Positions 5,809 through 7,682 of a stretch of DNA of 7,682 nucleotides are shown here, one piece after another. Position 1 is the first letter of the stretch. Each line of letters begins with the position of its first letter. The notes below the pieces were generated by a model. The model did not search any database. It saw only the letters and a program-made list of their open reading frames with translations, and was not told the DNA's origin. This DNA comes from Longimicrobiales bacterium (lineage in GTDB: Bacteria; Gemmatimonadota; Gemmatimonadetes; Longimicrobiales; Gaopeijiaceae), in contig JANQME010000009.1 in the NCBI GenBank assembly GCA_028280205.1, forward strand, positions 1-7,682, read 5' to 3'. The translations under genes were made by a program, and so were the position numbers.

Positions 5809-6870
5809 GTGACCGGGAGCGCGCGTCAGTTCCCGTGCGAGGCGTGCGGCGCCAAGGTCGTATTCGCGCCGGGGAAGGATGCGTTGAAGTGTCCGTACTG
5901 CGGTACGGAGACCCAACTCCCCGGTTCGACCGACGGGATCGAGGAGCAGGACTTCCACGGTGCTTCGGAGGACCGCCTCGGAGACGACGCCGAGACGGTG
6001 GAAGTCACCTCCGTCCGCTGTCCGTCGTGTGCAGCCCTCGTCGAACCCTCACCGACGCACGAGGCGTTCCCCTGCCCGTACTGCGGCTCGAGCATCGTCG
6101 CGCGCGAGCTCTCGCAGCGACTCATCAAGCCCCAGGCCGTGCTACCCTTCCGGGTCGACCGAACCGACGCGCTCGCGTCGTTCCGCACGTGGGTGAAAAG
6201 CCGGTGGTTCGCCCCGAACGCCCTCGAGAAGCTGGCACGCGTCGAAGACCGACTCCAAGGGCTCTACGCCCCGTACTGGACGTACGACGCCGACACCCTC
6301 ACCCGCTACCGGGGGGAGCGGGGCGAGGAGTACACCGTGCGCGTCGAGCGCAACGGCGAGACGAAGACCGAGACCCGTGTCCGCTGGTATCCGGCGTCGG
6401 GTACGGTCTCGCGCGACTTCGACGACATGCTCGTGTGCGGGTCGAGCTCGCTGCCGCGAGAGCTGGCCGAGGCGCTCGAGCCCTGGGATCTGGGCAACCT
6501 CGTGGGCTACCGGGACGAGTACCTCTCCGGCTTCACCGCCGAACGCTACCAGATCGACGTGAAGAAGGGGTGGGGGCGCGCCCGGGAGCGCATGGAAGAC
6601 GTGATCCGCGGGGACGTGAGGCGCGACATCGGCGGAGATCGCCAGCGCATCCACTCGCTCGACACGCGGCACTCGGGGATCACCTTCAAGCACGTCCTCC
6701 TCCCGATGTGGATCTGCTCGTACCGCTACAAGGAGAAGGTCTATCGCTTCCTGGTGAACGCGCGCACCGGGGAGGTCCAGGGCGAGCGGCCGTGGAGCTG
6801 GGTCAAGATCGTCCTGACCGTCCTGCTCGTGGTCGCGGTGATCGTGCTCCTGGAGCGCTACGCGCGCTGA
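5809..6870 (+). CDS. Double zinc-ribbon membrane protein, YdjG-like partner of the SPFH protein
   Basis: A 353-residue protein from a GTG at 5809, with a weak GAAGAG upstream. The first zinc Cys is residue 10, so no later start fits. Two CxxC-CxxC zinc ribbons are visible: Cys10, 13, 28 and 31, and Cys71, 74, 89 and 92, both ending in CPYCG. An acidic linker (about 43-66) separates them. The conserved body begins RLIKPQAVLPFRV (104-116) and continues with WFAPNAL (133-139) and GLYAPYWTYDADT (151-163), then a beta-rich region and MWICSYRYKEKVYRFLVNARTG (300-321). One hydrophobic helix (about 331-348) lies at the extreme C-terminus, suggesting a tail anchor with the zinc ribbons in the cytoplasm. 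Relatives are often mislabelled 'primosomal protein N' / helicase' because of the Cys motifs; no helicase motif is present. In B. subtilis YdjG takes part in anchoring the YdjI/PspA assembly. The neighbouring SPFH gene supports the same role here. Confidence 0.87.
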   Translation: MTGSARQFPCEACGAKVVFAPGKDALKCPYCGTETQLPGSTDGIEEQDFHGASEDRLGDDAETVEVTSVRCPSCAALVEPSPTHEAFPCPYCGSSIVARELSQRLIKPQAVLPFRVDRTDALASFRTWVKSRWFAPNALEKLARVEDRLQGLYAPYWTYDADTLTRYRGERGEEYTVRVERNGETKTETRVRWYPASGTVSRDFDDMLVCGSSSLPRELAEALEPWDLGNLVGYRDEYLSGFTAERYQIDVKKGWGRARERMEDVIRGDVRRDIGGDRQRIHSLDTRHSGITFKHVLLPMWICSYRYKEKVYRFLVNARTGEVQGERPWSWVKIVLTVLLVVAVIVLLERYAR

Positions 6871-6947
6871 CGAGCCATCGCCTCGAACGGTCGGAGCCGC
6901 CGCGAGCCGCGAAACACACGCCTCGGATCCACGTATCAGTCCCGGAG

Positions 6948-6973
6948 TTGTTCGAGGCATCCGTTTCGATAAT
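6948..6973 (+). promoter_or_regulatory. Candidate promoter of the FG-GAP protein gene
   Basis: The AT-richest patch of the 175-bp gap contains TTGTTC (6948-6953) and GATAAT (6968-6973, five of six -10 matches). The spacing of 14 bp is too short for an ideal sigma-70 pair. It lies 73-98 bp before the start codon. No convincing terminator for the zinc-ribbon gene was seen in 6871-6947. Confidence 0.25.
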
Positions 6974-7034
6974 TCTTCTCGTCTGTTCCCGAGACACCGG
7001 CGAGCCGCGGTCCGGCGCGCCGTGCTCCAATCCC

Positions 7035-7039
7035 AGAGG
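7035..7039 (+). promoter_or_regulatory. Ribosome binding site of the FG-GAP protein gene
   Basis: AGAGG lies 6 nt before the ATG at 7046. Together with the signal peptide that starts exactly there, it fixes the start. Confidence 0.6.
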
Positions 7040-7045
7040 CAGTTC

Positions 7046-7682
7046 ATGAAGCGGATGGTTCTCGGCCTGGTCGCGGTCGCGACCGGGACCATCGTCGCCG
7101 CGGCGCCCGCATCGGCGCAGGCGTTCGGCAACTCGGTGGTCGTCGACGGCGACCAGATCTTCGTCGGCGAGCCGGTCTACGATCAGCGCTCCGGCGTCGT
7201 CTACGTCTTCGAGCGGGATGCCTCCGGCGCCTGGAGCCGCACCCAGCGGCTGGAGCCCGCGAGCGGCGAGGTGCAGAACCGCTTCGGCATCCGGCTCGCG
7301 AAGCAGGACGACATTCTTCTGGTTTCGGCCACCCGGGCCGATGCCGGTACGGGCGCGGTCTACGTCTACCGCGACGAGGGCGGCACCTGGACCGAGTCCG
7401 GCCGTATCGAGGTCGAGAACCGCTCCCCGGCCGACTCGCTCGGAAGCGGACTCGCCATCGACGGCGACTGGGTCATGGTCGGCTCGATCGCCGACAACGG
7501 CGCACGGGGTGCGGCGTACGCGTTCCGCCGACAGGGCGACGACTGGGTCCAGCACTCCAAGCTCACGCCCACGCAGCTCCTTCCCGAGGACCGTTTCGGC
7601 TCGGACATCGCGCTCGAAGGGGACCGCATGCTCGTGTCCGCGAGCAACGCCGGTGACGGTCAGGGCGCCGTTTACGCGTTCG
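7046..7682 (+). CDS. Secreted FG-GAP repeat (beta-propeller) protein, N-terminal part (continues past right edge)
   Basis: The frame is open from the ATG at 7046 to the window end, with 212 visible residues. It begins with a clear Sec signal peptide: MKR, a hydrophobic core to about residue 20, then PASAQA with likely cleavage after Ala24. Four FG-GAP_2-type blades follow at a period of 52-53 residues, starting at Phe27, Phe80, Leu132 (Leu replaces the usual Phe) and Phe184. Each has the pattern FG-x-x-(V/L/I)A/V-x-(D/G)D-x-(I/L/V)-(F/L/M)-V-G/S, an Asp/Gly loop, then GAVYVF or a variant. Three blades also have a Trp about 8-10 residues after that strand (63, 115, 167). Such repeats build integrin-alpha-like propellers that often bind calcium and act in adhesion or as extracellular structural proteins. 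The substrate or partner is unknown. The C-terminal part, which may hold a sorting or anchoring domain, is outside the window. The gene is probably its own transcription unit, 175 bp after the zinc-ribbon gene. Confidence 0.9.
   Translation, partial: MKRMVLGLVAVATGTIVAAAPASAQAFGNSVVVDGDQIFVGEPVYDQRSGVVYVFERDASGAWSRTQRLEPASGEVQNRFGIRLAKQDDILLVSATRADAGTGAVYVYRDEGGTWTESGRIEVENRSPADSLGSGLAIDGDWVMVGSIADNGARGAAYAFRRQGDDWVQHSKLTPTQLLPEDRFGSDIALEGDRMLVSASNAGDGQGAVYAF

Noticed and set aside
4658..5812. Plus-strand open frame of 384 codons in another frame of the SPFH gene
   Set aside because: Shadow of the SPFH coding frame, with Arg-rich composition and no ribosome site; the SPFH frame has clear family motifs.
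5809..6870. Reading the zinc-ribbon gene as a PriA-type primosomal helicase
   Set aside because: Only the Cys ribbons are shared. No Walker A/B or other helicase motif is present, and the C-terminal membrane helix does not fit.
6871..6947. Possible rho-independent terminator after the zinc-ribbon gene
   Set aside because: Only short direct GAGCCGC copies and weak GC pairings, with no stable stem followed by a T-run.
7013..7022. 10-bp palindrome CGGCGCGCCG before the FG-GAP gene
   Set aside because: Short GC-only palindromes are common by chance at this base composition, and no second copy was noticed.
5835..7049. Plus-strand open frame of 404 codons overlapping the zinc-ribbon gene
   Set aside because: Arg/Gly/Pro-rich shadow frame; the zinc-ribbon frame with eight ordered Cys residues and a membrane helix is the real one.
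6142..7131. Minus-strand open frame of 329 codons across the zinc-ribbon gene and the start of the FG-GAP gene
   Set aside because: Antisense to two supported genes, no domain and no ribosome site recognised.

Overview
The window is GC-rich (by eye about two thirds G+C) and holds five protein genes plus short control regions. No rRNA, tRNA, CRISPR array or insertion sequence was seen. It looks like ordinary chromosome of a free-living, Gram-negative-type bacterium. Two proteins carry signal peptides ending in an Ala-rich 'A-x-GQ' or 'ASAQ' stretch. FG-GAP, DUF1028, SPFH/GYF_2 and Pfa-type lipid synthase genes occur together. This would fit Gemmatimonadota, Myxococcota or a related environmental phylum; the choice of phylum is a guess.

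Left part (1-3044, minus strand): a secondary-lipid (Pfa-type) synthase operon read right to left. A complete PfaD-type FMN enoyl reductase (3044-1431) is followed after 7 bp by the start of a PfaA-type multidomain synthase. Its N-terminal ketosynthase (1423 to the left edge) is intact, with a full Cys-His-His set, and the gene runs out of the window. The order, reductase first and KS-led megasynthase second, is that described for terrestrial myxobacterial pfa1-pfa2 clusters and differs from the marine pfaABCD order.

Middle (3213-4358, minus strand): an exported DUF1028 protein (Ntn-hydrolase-like fold) with a C-terminal peptidoglycan-binding-like domain. It lies 168 bp upstream of pfaD on the same strand and is probably a separate unit.

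Right of the divergent 252-bp intergenic region (4611-6870, plus strand): a two-gene module. An SPFH protein with a C-terminal GYF_2 domain (YdjI / 'virion core protein-like' family) is followed by a double-zinc-ribbon protein with one C-terminal membrane helix (YdjG-like). In Bacillus subtilis the corresponding proteins work with PspA in membrane-stress response, with the YdjG/YdjH side anchoring the SPFH protein. No pspA gene is visible here. The 67-bp gap between the two genes holds a strong nested inverted repeat.

Right edge (7046-7682, plus strand): the beginning of a secreted FG-GAP-repeat (beta-propeller) protein, cut by the window end.

No clearly new system is evident. The points most worth a second look are the pfaD-pfaA organisation of unknown product, a C8 homopolymer at codons 4-6 of the synthase gene, the intercistronic nested hairpin, and the SPFH-GYF_2/zinc-ribbon membrane pair.
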